From: Cyrtodaria siliqua
Lineage: Eukaryota; Mollusca; Bivalvia; Adapedonta; Hiatellidae
Length of the DNA stretch: 64,000 nt
Direction: 5' to 3'
Assembly: GCA_037043455.1 (NCBI GenBank)
Contig: JAWPHD010006754.1
Coordinates: 62,001-126,000 of the forward strand
Shown one piece after another: positions 11,003 to 22,419 of the stretch (within the stretch, counting starts at the first letter, position 1; each line of letters opens with the position of its first letter). The notes beneath the pieces were generated by a model, which saw only the letters and a program-made list of their open reading frames with translations, was not told the origin of the DNA and did no database searches. Made by a program: the position numbers and the translations under genes.

Positions 11003-12050
11003 AACGTTGTTTGTTTCACCATCTCTTATATATAAATATAAACCTAATTATTAATAATGAGGCTCTGAGATGGTGGACTGATTAGTCTGTCTTCATAAAG
11101 ACTGTCAAGTAGAAGTCATGAAAAGTGCTGATGAGTGGAATAATTGTCCCACATATAAACTGTATACAGTACAGGTGGGAAGCAGAGTGGTTTTTAGCTC
11201 CGCCGTCCACTTATCATAGCAACACATGACAACGGAAAGTAGTACGTCATTTTCCGTCAACGTAAAAAAAAAGTGAAACGGCCGCCATTTTCTTTCTTTT
11301 TTAAACGCGTAATCTGGAAGATTGTAACAAGTTTACATGATTAAAATTTCAGCTCCCCTTTACGTTTCGTCATCTTCAGCTGTATTGACTTTTAGATGCT
11401 TTACTGCGCGAGAAATTGCGAGATTCACCCATTTAAAATTTTGAAGCGAGGGGAAATAACTCGTAAGAGATGCCATTGTTAAAATGCGTTTAAAAATGGC
11501 AACACTTGTGTTCTTTTCTAATGAAATACAAGGAGATACTAAAAATATGTTGTTTAAGCGTAAATAGTACATGACGTGTACTACATGTTACGAACATCAT
11601 GGTATATCTTTATCAAAATTACACGCTAAAACGATAAAATTTTCGACTCTGCACTGTCGGTCAAAAAATATAACGAGTGTCACTGTCAGTCATTGAACGT
11701 CTACAGGTGCGTATTCGGTGAAGGGGCTCACGCTAAAGTCTGAAAAGTAGTCTGTAGCAAAAGTAGTCTGTAGCCTATATTTAAAAAGGTTGACCGCTGT
11801 TCAACTTCTCGGTGTGCATTTTGATGGCCAATCTGGAATGATGGTGGCCACCCGCTGGTGTGTTAATGTTTTTTTTATTGGCGAGCATCACCATATGCAG
11901 CCATATTTAAAATCTAAATACTAAAACAAAGCTGCAGTCCAATTTATTTGGTTTTACTTCACTGGTTATCCCTCACCGGCCCCTCCTGCCCGTCACCACC
12001 ACCATCATCACTCATCCCACCCATAAACAAAATAAAAAGGCGGATCTGGT
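11003..12050. other. No recognised gene
   Basis: A CpG-containing patch at about 11210-11340 includes GCCGCCATTTTC, a YY1-like promoter word, but no convincing exon follows on either strand. The rest is AT-rich with short frames. Confidence 0.35.
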
Positions 12051-12275
12051 CAGGGTAGGTGTCTCATTGGAATCTGGGAAACCGCCCTACTCCTACTTTT
12101 GCTTATTAAACATGCTCGGAGAATAGACTTCGATACAGGAGGATTTATGTCCCCTTACGATGGACGAGGCTAATTGGAAATGACAAACACACTGAGGAAA
12201 CTCAGTGGCACCGTTGAGTCTTGAACCCGGATCCTGTTTTAAGTGCACCGCACTGTCCACTACAGTCTACACTGA
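12051..12275 (-). mobile_element. SINE family B, minus strand
   Basis: Read on the minus strand, a tRNA-like head (A-box 'tgtagtggacagtgcg', B-box 'gggttcaagac') is followed by 'gccactgagt' and by the body shared with 14594-14826 and 19480-19785 ('cataaatcctcctg' and 'gagcatg' blocks). Confidence 0.7.
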
Positions 12276-13489
12276 CACTTGACAAAACAAATATATCGGC
12301 TTAAATATGTCAAACTAGTATAGACATGGAAATCTCAGTTTCCAGACTGTAATTTATAGTGGAAAGCGGTCACTAAGTCGACCTTGAACTAGAAGTGTGT
12401 TCCATCATCCATGAACACTTGCTTCGCCTGCTCACAGTGCTGTTTGCTTATTTCCAAGGTTAGGTTGCAGGTTAGGATGATAAATAGGGCATAACTGCCA
12501 AAATGAAGGTCAGAGGCATTGCACATGTGTAACAACATTCCTTGAGATGAAGATGTGTGTGAAGTTGCATGAACATAATTAAAATACTTTTCAATTGATG
12601 CCCAAGGTTAAGTTGCAGGTTAAAGCATGACGGACGGACGACGGACAAAGTGATCGATAAGTGTCTGCCATCCTAAGCAGTTGACGCAAAAATAAGTGTT
12701 TAGTTCTCATGTAAATATATTCGTCATGCGGATATTTTTTATACACTCTTCAACCCGATGAATTTTACTTGACCAGGCTAGACCAGTGACATTTGCCTTA
12801 CTCAGACGAGTACCGCTAAGTACAGCAAAACGTTTCGAGATGCTAATTTCAGTGCTTGATGTACACTTCAAGATTGCCATCATCGGCCCATGTTTCACTT
12901 TAATTACAAAAGATCTATTTCAAAAGCTTGAATAAACAATGAATAGATTAAAATGACCTTGTGTTCCCTAAAGGCAGTTTTTCAGTTTCAGATACATGAC
13001 TGTACGCAGAAGGAAACTTTTTTTTTTTACACAGATCCAACTCCGAACCAAAGAATAAATAATACAATATTTTATTTATATTATATTTATAAACTTAACA
13101 TCTATTAAATACTACAATAATGAAATTTACTTCATACTTACAACAAAAAAATCAATCGTCATATATGGCCTAAAATATGTTAAAATGATATTAAACACCA
13201 AACGTTTTTTTGAATGTGAGCAGTATGACATTGTATACATTTGGTGTTTTTTAACAGCTTTACACATTATATAGTGAGTCTCGGTGAGGTATAATTATGT
13301 TCATTTTTTCATTCTTTAAAAAAATAACGTCTGCCAAATTGAAGTTACCATCATGATCACCATCATGATCTGGCGAACACATCTCAAGCGGGATACGCAG
13401 TAACAAGTATACACTGTAACGCATAAGGCCGAAGAAACATTAACAGCGTTTCTGATTTGGCCTAATTAAATTAATATATTTCCTGGAGT
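12276..13489. other. No recognised gene; retroelement tail at 13160-13215
   Basis: Positions 13160-13215 contain 'atatggcctaaaatatgtt' and 'attaaacaccaaacg', matching the tails of SINE family A and the LINE at 7.6 kb, so this is an old retroelement 3' end. A 63-codon minus frame at 12707-12898 has no recognisable domain or clear splice sites. Confidence 0.45.
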
Positions 13490-13849
13490 TTAGAATCTTG
13501 CGATCACATTAAAGTCAACTTTTTTGGTTAAATCCATGTCTTTCGGGGTTGCATTGGTATTTGAAGAACGAAGGGCATCTGGAAACCAGATGATGTGTCT
13601 GAAATGAACAAAACAAGTTGTTAAAAAGGATGGTGGTGAAAAATAAATATATAAGCCATATGATATATGCATGGAATTTCACATGAATCGACAGAGTGTC
13701 CTGTTATTTTTAAAGGAAATTTAACTTGGGCTGTCGTATATACCGTATTTCCTCTAACAGTAGCTCCCAGGCGCTATGGAAAGTGCGAAGAGAGGCACTA
13801 CTATTATGATACAAATTTTCAATATATTTCACCTCCTTTCACCCCCCAC

Positions 13850-13887
<38 letters not shown>

Positions 13888-16859
13888 ACTCACCCCTCCC
13901 GACTGTTTCCTTATAGAATTACTGTACGGCGATCTTTTAATGTTACACCGGTATTGACTAAACCTAAACCTGACAATGTACTGAGTATGTTACTGTTATC
14001 ACTGCATCTATATGATACACATTTCCGTCAAACTCCCGTAATCAAATCCATAAGCGGTAAAAACAGTGTATGTTTTTTAGGAACTTTTAATTTAATCAAA
14101 TCCATTTTTGAAGACGGTACGGTTTCTTAAAACAGGTGGGGCGCTTCTATTAGGGAAGGCGCTCCTAATAGAGGAAATACGGTATTAATATATAGGTAAA
14201 TTGACATCACAGAGAAATGTGAACATTTTACCATCAACTTGTATGGGTTTTGTGTGATATAAAATAGAATCTCACAAAATCATCTATTATTTTTAAACTC
14301 TTCAGCAAACATTAGTTGATGCTCGACAAGCCGCGCATTGTATATTTTTGCCAACTCGTTTAATAAATCCACACTCGCTCATGGAAGATCAGCTATTATA
14401 TCCGCCGAGAAATAAATATTTAATCATTATTCTCCCAGTTCTGCTAAAATCAACAAAATATTTTGAAGTATGTTAATTTTTTTATGTCATACATATAATG
14501 AAATATTACATTTTCATATCGTGCCCGGCCTTCGCCCAAATATAAGCTCTCTGGCAGATATTGGCATCTCGGGGCAATACAGGACGAGATATGGATTGAA
14601 TGTTGTTAAACGGCTCATCAGCATAATATAGGTTATTTAGAGCTGCCCCAGAGAGAGGGTAAGGATACTTAGGAATCTGGGAACTGTGCTCTACCCTTAT
14701 TATCGAATAGATTCCTATTGTTCCTTAACGTGCTCTGAGGATAGACCGATACACGGGACCGCCCGGTTTACGTCCCCATCTAAAGGACGAAGCTAATGGA
14801 AAGTGTCTTTCCCAGAACACATCGACGGAAAGGATGAGAAATGAAATGCCTGTATATTATTTTCTATAATTATAGTATAATTGTATAATTTATATATTAT
14901 TACTAATTGCTGATATTATTGCAACAATCATATATTTAAACCTGTGGTAGAATAACGAAGACAAATAACACATCTAAATTTTATTTATTATATGCAAGCA
15001 GTTTTAAAGTGAAATTGATACTGGACTAATAAACTAATACTAATGTTCGACAAAATCTTCAAGATTGCCATATGTCCCTTTAAAGTGTCCTATTATTTGT
15101 AATTTAACTGGGGCGGTCTTTAATAATATCGCTGTAAACCGTCAACATCACAGAGAAACTTTCATGTTGTATCATCGTGTATCCATTGTTTTACGTGATA
15201 GAATTTCACAATATCTCAATAAAAAACAAAAAAGTAAAGTATCCCAATGAGCTGGGACAATTATACTTATAGTTAGGCAAAAAAAGAAATTGTGTTTTTG
15301 TAACCTGACCAGACTCCCTTATCACTCCTCTTTTTTTTTTTTAAAGTAGCTATCCCGCCAAATAACTACAAAATTACACTAGAAAACCGTTTATCGAAAC
15401 TCTATCCAGGTGTTCAGGTCATATAACAATGTATATGTGCCGATTAAAAGTATAGGTTTATTAATAGGTTCTTAAAATACCCGTGATTGAATATCCGTAA
15501 AATGATGGTAACTCTTAATTCGACACTCCAGTTTTGGGGTTTGGTCCGGCTGGTTAAAGCTGTTTATACTGTGTATGTAGATTTTGGATTCTCAAAATAT
15601 GTAAGTTATATATATACTTTATCATCAGTAGGTTTAGAAACAGTGTACAATAATGTTTATAAAATCTGACTTGTTGGCAGGATGGCTACTTTAATGAGAA
15701 TAATAAAAAAATCTGTACAAATCGGGTTCTGCCACTCAAATAAATCATGTTTCTCAAGCTTATTAAAATCTTCATTTATAAAAACCACGTTAAAGAACCA
15801 TAGAAATGTATTCCCGAATTTCCCTCTATGGGGTGGCTCGAAATGTTAACATTTGCTAGTAAGATAGATCGAGTAGCTTAGGTACATTTTTTAAATTCCA
15901 CTCTCTGGGGTGGCTCAAAATATTGCCATATCATAACATTAGCTAAATTAACCTATATCACAGGGGTCAAATATATTAAAAGTTTATAGCTTTAGCTTAC
16001 CCAGGGCTAGGCTCAGTCTCAGAGCTGGAACTTGGGAGATGCCACTTGACAGAAGGTGGCAACATCTGCAAAGATCCCTGAAAGAAAAATCAATTGTTGT
16101 TTTTATACATGTACAGTAGATGTGTTAATTGGGGTGTGGTGGGTGAAGGGGAGGTGGCAACGGTGCATTTCTGCTCTGCGGTCATAGAGGGGTTTTTTGG
16201 GACAAGGCCATTTATCTTTGGGGAACAACGGAACATTGTCCGTTATTGGTAGTATTTTTGGGGAACAAGGCCAAGGGAACATAATAATAAAAATAAATGG
16301 ATTTTTTTTTTTTGGAGAACAAAGCAAACTGTTTTTGGGGAACAATTTTCAGTAAACATAGACCCTACTGGGAGGGTCTCATCATAGAAATAATACATCA
16401 GTGCTTTATTATTATTACATTTTAACGGAGACAGTACCGAGTAATGTACATACCTTTCATCCTTTGTTTTGTTTATGTCTGTCGGTGTCCCTAATCGGTG
16501 TCCCTTATCGAGGCGAACGCGACATGACTCATGCGACTCATGTGGTCTACATGACATGACCTTGACTGGGGCTTGAGTAGTATTTTTAGTAGCTGTACAT
16601 GTTCTACAAGTATTTGTTACATCACTAAACCATAAAAATAGTTAACACATGAATAGGGCTGTATTTTTGCTCATTAAATCCTGGAATTGTGAAGTATTCA
16701 CTTGCAATTATCCCCAGTTCATTCAACCGTAAATCAACACTAAATTACAGCCGACTAGGCCTACAGTACAGTATAATAAGCGTCTAGAGCTGCTGATTTT
16801 TACCGTAAACATGCTAAAGGAAAGGCAGAAAAAGTGTTTAAAGGTTGACTTACCGACAT
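13490..16859 (-). CDS. Predicted three-exon gene for a 63-residue protein
   Basis: Minus-strand coding exons are 16859-16854 (ATGTCG before GTAAGT), 16077-16001 (after TTTCTTTCAG, ending CCTGG before GTAAGC) and 13598-13490 (after TTTGTTCATTTCAG, ending in TAA). The lengths 6+77+109 give 192 bases, an exact 64 codons, and the frame stays open across both junctions. The protein starts MSGSLQMLPPSVKWHLP, has a serine-rich SSSSETEPS stretch, and ends with KKVDFNVIARF. No signal peptide, membrane segment or known domain is seen, and I cannot name the family. Its second intron holds two MITEs and a SINE fragment. A promoter-like patch lies just upstream. The alternative is chance splice sites, but phase agreement at two junctions with strong signals argues against that. 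Confidence 0.6.
13740..14186. mobile_element. MITE with ACCGTATTTCCTCTA termini
   Basis: The left end reads 'accgtatttcctcta' at about 13741. The right end is its reverse complement at about 14172-14186 and is flanked by TA-rich bases. An internal piece 'ggcgctcctaatagagg' doubles the terminal sequence. It contains a 37-base poly(C) run at 13851-13887. A related scrap lies at 9951-9992. It sits in intron 2 of the small gene. Confidence 0.7.
13851..13887 (+). repeat. Poly(C) run of 37 bases
   Basis: This is an uninterrupted C run within the MITE, preceded by a C-rich 'caccccccact'. A second poly(C) run of 20 lies at 28196-28215 in a similar C-rich context. True length is uncertain because such runs are hard to assemble. 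Confidence 0.9.
14594..14826 (-). mobile_element. SINE family B fragment, minus strand, head missing
   Basis: It begins with the 3' tail 'attgaatgttgttaaacgg' and continues through 'ttatttagagc', 'ttccttaacgtgctc' and 'gataccgatacacggg' like blocks also found at 19480-19785. It stops around 'cccagaacacatc', so the tRNA head is absent. It is within intron 2 of the small gene. Confidence 0.75.
15341..15694. mobile_element. TTAA-flanked MITE, unexpanded copy
   Basis: TTAA at 15341-15344 and 15691-15694 bracket 17-bp inverted termini: AGTAGCTATCCCGCCAA on the left, and the complement of AGTAGCCATCCTGCCAA on the right (two differences). TTAA ends fit piggyBac- or Kolobok-type cut-and-paste elements. 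The interior has one 'ggtaactcttaat' at 15507-15519. This 354-bp copy is collinear with the 6.3-kb copy at 49068-55336, where the 'ggtaactcttaat' piece and the right terminus have each become long tandem arrays. It sits in intron 2 of the small gene. Confidence 0.88.
16185..16350. repeat. Degenerate 'ttttggggaacaa' repeat
   Basis: Five imperfect copies of a 'tttttggggaacaa' like word follow one another with variable spacing. The segment lies in intron 1 of the small gene and has no coding signature. Confidence 0.55.
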
Positions 16860-16990
16860 TATATCCGGGGCAGGAAATAACTATGTCCGGGAGTAGAAAA
16901 GATTCATGTTTTACATTTCTGTTATTGATTTTCAGTTTTGCTTATTTAGCTTGTAGCCGCCATTTTGAATAATGTGTGTTTTGAGTGACA
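16854..16990 (-). promoter_or_regulatory. Candidate promoter and 5' UTR of the small gene
   Basis: On the minus strand AAAATGGCGGC (complement of 16956-16966), a YY1-like word common near animal start sites, lies about 100 bases upstream of the ATG at 16859. Two tiny upstream frames, beginning at that ATG and at ATGAATCTT, would precede the main start unless transcription begins after them. Position and word only; no direct evidence. Confidence 0.35.
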
Positions 16991-17007
16991 AAAAAGGGTG
17001 ACCATCT

Positions 17008-17140
17008 TTCAAAACGGTCTCAAAAAATGTGTAGTCATGAATTTTGCCAAAATTTTCAGGAAAGGTAGTAGAGGTACTGATCTATCATTCCTGTTAGTTT
17101 AAGCCAAATTGGTGACTACACATTTTTTGTGACCGTTTTG
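17008..17140. repeat. Inverted repeat around 'tgtgtagtc'
   Basis: Positions 17008-17035 ('aaacggtctcaaaaaatgtg' then 'tagtc') pair with 17113-17140 ('gactacacattttttgtgac' then 'cgtttt'). A shorter outer pair, 'taagccaaattgg' near 17100 and 'ccaattt' near 17310, is also inverted. This is probably an old foldback or MITE remnant. Confidence 0.55.
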
Positions 17141-17564
17141 AGAAATCGGCAATTTTGCAGTTTCAAAAAACTCAAAATTTCCGATCTTCACATTTGAACA
17201 GCGATTTAGGCTATGCAAAATATGCCAGTAGTAGTCAAAACGAATGCTATGCGGATGTTTAACGTATAAACTTACTTTATTCATTGTCTGTGTTGTTTTT
17301 GCATTCAAAATTGGCTTAAGCTAACGTTTTTTAAAAGACAACTGCAATTTCCGCGTAACTGCACGTGAGTGCAAATTGGGACTACTTCGTGTTAAAACAC
17401 TTGAAATGCAAAAGTGAGTTAGGCGGTGTGTGCGCGTGAAAAGCTTTAGCTGCTGCTGCACTGGTATAGATCTATTTATACACATATTTTCATTCACTTG
17501 GTTTAAACTTATTTATTTTACATCGATTGTAACGAAAGCTCTATGAACTTATTTGAATCACTCT

Positions 17565-17709
17565 CGATGTCTTCCTGGGTAGAACCACTACTAAGCAATG
17601 CAGATAAAGTGTCTTGCTCAGGGACACAACGCATATGGCACTGACGGGAATCGAACCCACGACTTTTGGATCATGGGTCCAACGCCCTACCACTAGACCA
17701 CAGCGCTCC
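17565..17709 (-). mobile_element. tRNA-headed SINE with conserved central domain, minus strand
   Basis: The minus strand starts with a tRNA head at 17709 (A-box 'tggtctagtggtagggcg', B-box 'gggttcgattcc'). It is followed by 'gtgtccctgagcaagacact' and 'tatctgcattgc', then 'ggttctaccc'. That middle resembles the widely conserved Nin central domain of animal SINEs (from memory). It has inserted into repeat R3, whose sequence resumes at 17713. Confidence 0.8.
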
Positions 17710-17712
17710 ACT

Positions 17713-18400
17713 TCGTGTCCATGTAAATAAGAAAGAAATCAACTAAGCGTCTTTTAGGTCCATGGATGGTATTTATAATAATTATGAAGCCCATGTTTGA
17801 TGTTGTTTTCAGTTTTGAGTACTTCTAAGTTTATTTTGGTGTATTGGAATATGCATTCTTTGGGTTTTTTGGAGGCTATATATAGAAAAATGCTCAACTA
17901 GCAAAAACTTCCAAAAAGTTGGTAAAATGGCTGATTTTGACTCACGGGGAGATCAGCATTGAATAACTTTTTAAAACGCCGGAGAAGGTATGTAAAACTT
18001 AGCATTTCCTGATATGCAAGAGTATTATGAGTGCAGACATTACCCTGATATGCTTAGGATTTTTTTTGATTTATTTATTGACATTTGAAATATTGCTAAA
18101 ATTGCTTTTTTAGCATGTTTTGACGGGTGGGGTAATCTTGAAGAAATGGGGCTAAAGTTGTACAGAAAATGCTTTTTGATACTTTTATTTGGTATGGAAA
18201 CATGGGTAATTTTATTGTCTTCTAAGAAATGTATGACACAATGATGATGTGATTTAATTTTGCTCAAGAATTCAGGCTAAGGGCTTGTCATGGGTTTGAT
18301 TATTGAGAAAAGTAAAAAATAAAAAATTGAAAAAATATTTTTGCCCTTAAGGGGAGACTCCTTAGTTTCGAATGAATGTCCATGGGGAATTTCTTCTAAA
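17713..18400 (+). repeat. Dispersed repeat R3, copies b and c
   Basis: Positions 17713-17845 match 3200-3332 almost base for base. A second start occurs at 18347-18390 ('cttaaggggagactcctta' and 'gaatgaatgtccatgg'), resembling 3174-3213. The segment between is AT-rich and noncoding, likely the body of the same element. Confidence 0.65.
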
Positions 18401-18974
18401 ACAGAAATCTAAGACAATAAAAAAGAAATCCACAAATGTGGTGTGTTTGACTTAGTTTGACATAATAGTTAATTTTGGTGTAAATAAACTTTTTGTACTG
18501 TGATCGGTATAGAGGCTGTAAATAGAAACTAGTAACTGGTGGCTATGTTGTAGATGGTAGCTTTATTTTATCATTTCCTGCCTTTCTCCATTCGACATAA
18601 GATTACGAAACAAAAGCCGTATAAGGTATGTAGAAATAGCATTTTTATGACAATTTGGAGTGTTTGTCATTCAATTATGGATGTGTTATATCTCAAATAA
18701 GGGACAGGTATATGCTGCCGTGTGTCTATAAATGTCATGTTTTCCTTTTTTTGAGTGCAGAATGGGTGGGATAAATGAATTGTATTTGTAGGCAGAGAAA
18801 CTGATTTTGTTGCTTTCTAGCATGTATTTGCTAAATTTTGAGAGGAAATTATATGGTCTTTCAGGAACAGGGCATGTTTGTTAGTTTTGAAAAATAGAAT
18901 GCAAGCTATTTAACATAATTAGTGTACATGTCTGAAAATAGTCTGAATTTCAAAGAAAACTGTAGATTCCGACC

Positions 18975-19260
18975 TTAAGGGTTACTAGGTGTTGCGTTAA
19001 TTACCCCATTATATATTTCGAAATTGGCGGGTTGTTGCATCGTTTCACATCTTCTCGGCCCCATTTTCTCGCCTTACTGCGTGTTTCTTGAATCATTTCG
19101 ACTTGAAAGAATGCGACTTAGTACGATTTACCTTCACATGTCAGAAAGACTACAGTTGACATTTTCGTCATTTAAATAAGTTTAGTTGCAGTATGTCGTC
19201 CAGAATGTAACGACTTATTCTCTTGTTTCAGGTAACGTTCTCAAGTTCATCTTAACTTCT
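18975..19260 (-). repeat. Dispersed repeat R2, inverted copy
   Basis: The reverse complement matches both units of the tandem duplication at 30349-30930, through 'acgccgtaagtcgagaaaat' like, 'catttcaagtcg' like and 'ctttctgacatgtg' blocks. The terminal words 'ccttaagggt' here and 'gacccttaaacg' there suggest an element end with TTAAGGGT. Confidence 0.75.
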
Positions 19261-19479
19261 TGAGTTGAACAAATCGTCATGATCAATTATTTTGCAAAAA
19301 TGTCATCTGACGAAATAAAGTACACATTTGTTAGGATATGCCACATTATAACAGAGTTAAATTCGGGGCCTTGTACGAGTACATGTATTTGCAGAGCAGC
19401 TTAAATATGACAAGCAGCGTTCCTTTGATTTTGCAAGTAAGTCATATATTTTATTTTGAAAATAAGTTGAACTGATGTT

Positions 19480-19785
19480 GTTTAACCGTTTATCAACACA
19501 GTATACGTTATTTAGAGCCTCCCCGGAGAGAATGGAATGATACATATGAATATGGCCACCTGACCTACTATTATTATCGTAAAGATTCCTATGGGTCTTT
19601 AACGTGCTCGGTGGATAAACCGATACCCGGGACCGCCCACTTTATGTCCACATCCGACGGACAAAACTAAGGGAACGTGTTTTGCCCAAGAACACATCCA
19701 CGAGACTCAGTGGCAACGTCCAGGCTTGTACCCGCGGCCTCCGGTTACAAGTTCAAGGCGCCCACTATGCCACAACAGCCCCTTA
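19480..19785 (-). mobile_element. SINE family B, near-complete, minus strand
   Basis: On the minus strand a tRNA head starts near 19785 (A-box 'tggcatagtgggcgcc', B-box-like 'cgggtacaagcc'). Then come 'gccactgagtc', a 'gttcttgggcaaaacac' central block, 'gcacgttaaagac' and a tail 'aacggttaaacaac'. It is the longest of four family members; the others are 12051-12275, 14594-14826 and the tail piece at 37917-37972. Confidence 0.8.
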
Positions 19786-19948
19786 AAAATATATGACACT
19801 AACTATAATACTATTAAATAGTATAACATAATATTATATAATATTGGATATGACAAATTATATGCGGTTAATTTTTTATCTACTTTTAAAATTACTATTT
19901 CCGACAAATATTCTGATAGTCTGACATGTAATATTATATTATATTATT

Positions 19949-20365
19949 AGCTCTACTGACCGAAGGCCAGCAGAGCTTATGGGATGAGGAGGTGTCCGTC
20001 GTCCGTTAACTTTTGCATCGTTAACACGATATGCCTTCATTTTCCGTCAAATCTTTTTAAACTTTACCAGATTGTTGATATCAATGAAAGCTCGGACGAA
20101 CTCTAAAACCATGGGATGATGAGTACCAAACCTAGTTGGGAATATCATCGCCGTGTTCTAGTTGATGAATTTTGGCAGAGTTATGGCTCTTAAAGGTTTT
20201 AATACACTAACTTTGTACAAAATACTTCTCTTGAATCTCTGGCCAGATTTCAGCGAAACGTGGCATGGATGATCAGTACCAAGGCTTGTTGCGCATATCA
20301 TCGCAATGTTTTGACGGAGTTATGGCCCCTTATACATAAACCTTATCTTTAGCCAGTAGAGCGTC
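19949..20365 (+). repeat. Dispersed repeat R1, copy b, with palindromic end
   Basis: It starts with a 30-bp near-palindrome (AGCTCTACTGACC, loop, GCCAGCAGAGCT). The body follows copy a at 2585-2820, with 'gagttatggc', 'aaggttttaatac' and 'gatgatcagtacc' blocks occurring twice. Confidence 0.65.
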
Positions 20366-20516
20366 CACAGGCCCTCTTGTGCCACTTGTATTATATTATA
20401 TTAGCCAGTAGAGCGTCTACAGGCCCTCTTGTGCCTCTTGTATTATATTATATTATTATTATTATATTATATTATATTATATTATATTATATTATATTAT
20501 ATTATATTATTATGTA
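20345..20516 (+). repeat. 52-bp tandem duplication followed by (ATATT)n
   Basis: Two copies of 'agccagtagagcgtc' plus 'acaggccctcttgtgcc' (from about 20351 and 20403) are followed by a pentanucleotide run to about 20516. The duplicate starts at the end of repeat R1. Confidence 0.85.
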
Positions 20517-20570
20517 TGCGTGCGTATGTTGTTGTTGCTGTTGTTTATTTTTATACTTTGTTTATTTCAG

Positions 20571-21940
20571 CTATTAGTATGTGGAGCTGAGAATCAGGCA
20601 ATTCCATATCCCGGGGACAACGCACCAGTTGATGATTTGGTTCAGTATAACTTCAGCAGATTGTATACGTCCAATGAAATTTGCGGTTTCCTGTTTTCGT
20701 TCATGGAATAGTCATGAGTGTTACAACGTTACAGAGAATTAAGCGGAGGCTGATTCTAAGAAGGAAAAACTGTAAAAGTCCACTTGAGAGAATCGTCTCC
20801 AAAATAGTTGTAGTGCATCAAAATGAATTTCAAAACTTGGGCTAAAATCTTTATGGCGATTATTAAATGTCACACATGGATTGCGTGTTACTCAAGAAAG
20901 GTTATGTTTCTTAGCCATCGACCCGGAAGGAGTATCTCTGAGAAGACAACGTCGTTTGAATTGAATTGAATTGGATTTTATAGTCGCACCAACAGCTAAG
21001 GTCATATGGCGACTTTCCAGCTTCTACTGGTGGAGGAAGACCCCAGGTGCCCATCCGGGAAATTTTCGTGCACGGGCGGGCACCTGGGTAGAACCACCGA
21101 CGTTCCGCAAGCCAGCTGGATAGCTTCCTCACATAAAGATTCAACGTCGTTTGAGAAGGAGAGTGTATTACAATAGAGGTCCTAATAACTACCTCAAACA
21201 TATTGATGGATACGATAAGTTAAAACCATTCGGTATAGCTACTCATGCTGCCATCGTTGGTTATTCGAGGAAAATTCTGTGGTTGAAAGCAGGTCCTTCA
21301 AATAACAATCCAGTATTGGGTAAAGATTCATAGCTCGATTTTTTTAGACTTTGTCAAGAGATTAGGGAGGGTACCGAGAATGGTACGATCGGATGGGGGT
21401 TCTGAAAATGTTGTTGTAAAAGATCTTTAGATGTCCCTCAGGATGTATCACACAGACGATATTGTCTGGTCGAAAAAGTTTTCTTACTTGAAAATCTACT
21501 GGAAATTAAAGAACTGAGAGACTATGGGGCAGTCTTAAAATACATTTTACCCAATACTGGAGAAATTATTTCAGAGATATGCGAGACAGCGGTGTCTTTA
21601 CTGATACAGACCCACTTATATGTTGTTGAAAATTTGAATGAGCATAGAATCGAATGAGCATAGAATCAGATCACAGCGAAATGAGGTATTAGTGCTGTCT
21701 GGTATTCCTGAAGTCATGTACTATCAACATTTTCAAGCGTTTGAAGCATATGATTACTCGTTTCCACTACCGTCTGATTAACAAACCATTGGAGAACAGA
21801 CGAGTTCCCTGTTAGAGGATTGTTCTAATGAATTTCTTCAAATTATGGAATGTGAAACAGGAAATGCGAGAAATCAGTGGCCAATACCTTCAGATATTGA
21901 AGGAGCGCTTGATCTTTTCTGTGCGGTAGTTGGCATGTGA
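20571..21940 (+). pseudogene. Broken integrase-core transposon gene (rva_4-like)
   Basis: This is a remnant of the animal transposon-borne integrase family with an rve-type core (Pfam rva_4, from memory). It starts after a splice acceptor (TTTATTTCAG at 20561-20570). Pieces in order are a DNA-binding N-terminus (VQYNFSRLYTSNEICGFL), a helical region (TTLQRIKRRLILRRKN; SLWRLLNVTHGLRVTQE), DPEGVSLRRQRRLRRRVYYN, and the core HIDGYDKLKPFGIATHAAI. After that come SRKILWLKAG, RMVRSDGGSENVVVK, NQRTERLWGSLKIHF, NEHRIRSQRN and a C-terminus ending at TGA 21938-21940. The frame changes several times and stops occur at 20709, about 20842, 21331, 21428 and beyond. A SINE (20960-21141) splits it. It is dead; order and spacing match the family. 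Confidence 0.85.
20960..21141 (-). mobile_element. SINE insertion with 13-bp target duplication
   Basis: The insert, read on the minus strand, has 'ggttctacccaggtgcccg' and 'cttcctccaccag' blocks related to SINE family A and a (TTCAA)n tail. It is flanked by CAACGTCGTTTGA at 20947-20959 and again at 21142-21154. Removing it restores the reading frame of the integrase across the junction, so it landed after or during decay of that gene. Confidence 0.92.
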
Positions 21941-22184
21941 CGTGATTCAATCATAATTTTCGTAACGTGAATATTTATAGAAACGATAATTGATTGTTGA
22001 ATACATGTGACATTCACCCCTTCGAGTTTGGGATACCACTGTCCGCTTGTCTAGTTTCGTATGTATAATATGTCAAGACATCATTGAATATGTACGGATT
22101 TAACTCTTATACTTTCTAAATATTTTACAAAATCATTGTTCTAAAATGAAAGACAATAGATTGACATCTCCGTAACAATTCCGC
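21941..22184. other. No recognised gene
   Basis: AT-rich spacer between the integrase remnant and the tandem repeat; nothing recognised. Confidence 0.35.
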
Positions 22185-22345
22185 TAAAGGTAACAACCGC
22201 CGCTAAAGGTAAAAATTCCAGCACTAAAGGTAACAACCTCCGCTAAAGGTAACACTCACCTCTTCCGCTAAAGGTAACAACGCTAAAGGTAACAACGTTT
22301 CATGTTAACGCTATTTAAAGATAACAACTGTCTACGCTATAGATA
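22185..22345 (+). repeat. Tandem 'cgctaaaggtaacaac' repeat
   Basis: About eight imperfect 16-bp units with variable spacers. Later units drift to 'cgctatagataacaac'. Confidence 0.85.
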
Positions 22346-22419
22346 ACAACGTTTTTCAATATCTACAGTTTCAATGACATTTTAGTTAACATGTTCTTGT
22401 TAGTTACTGAAGCATTTGA

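Noticed and set aside
11210..11572. A gene start at the ATGGCGGCC word and the 70-codon minus frame next to it
   Set aside because: The ATG frame closes within a few codons, no donor site follows and no THAP-type zinc finger could be found to link it to the transposase.
16243..16557. 104-codon minus frame in intron 1 of the small gene
   Set aside because: It runs through the 'ttttggggaacaa' repeat and has no domain; splice signals favour skipping it.
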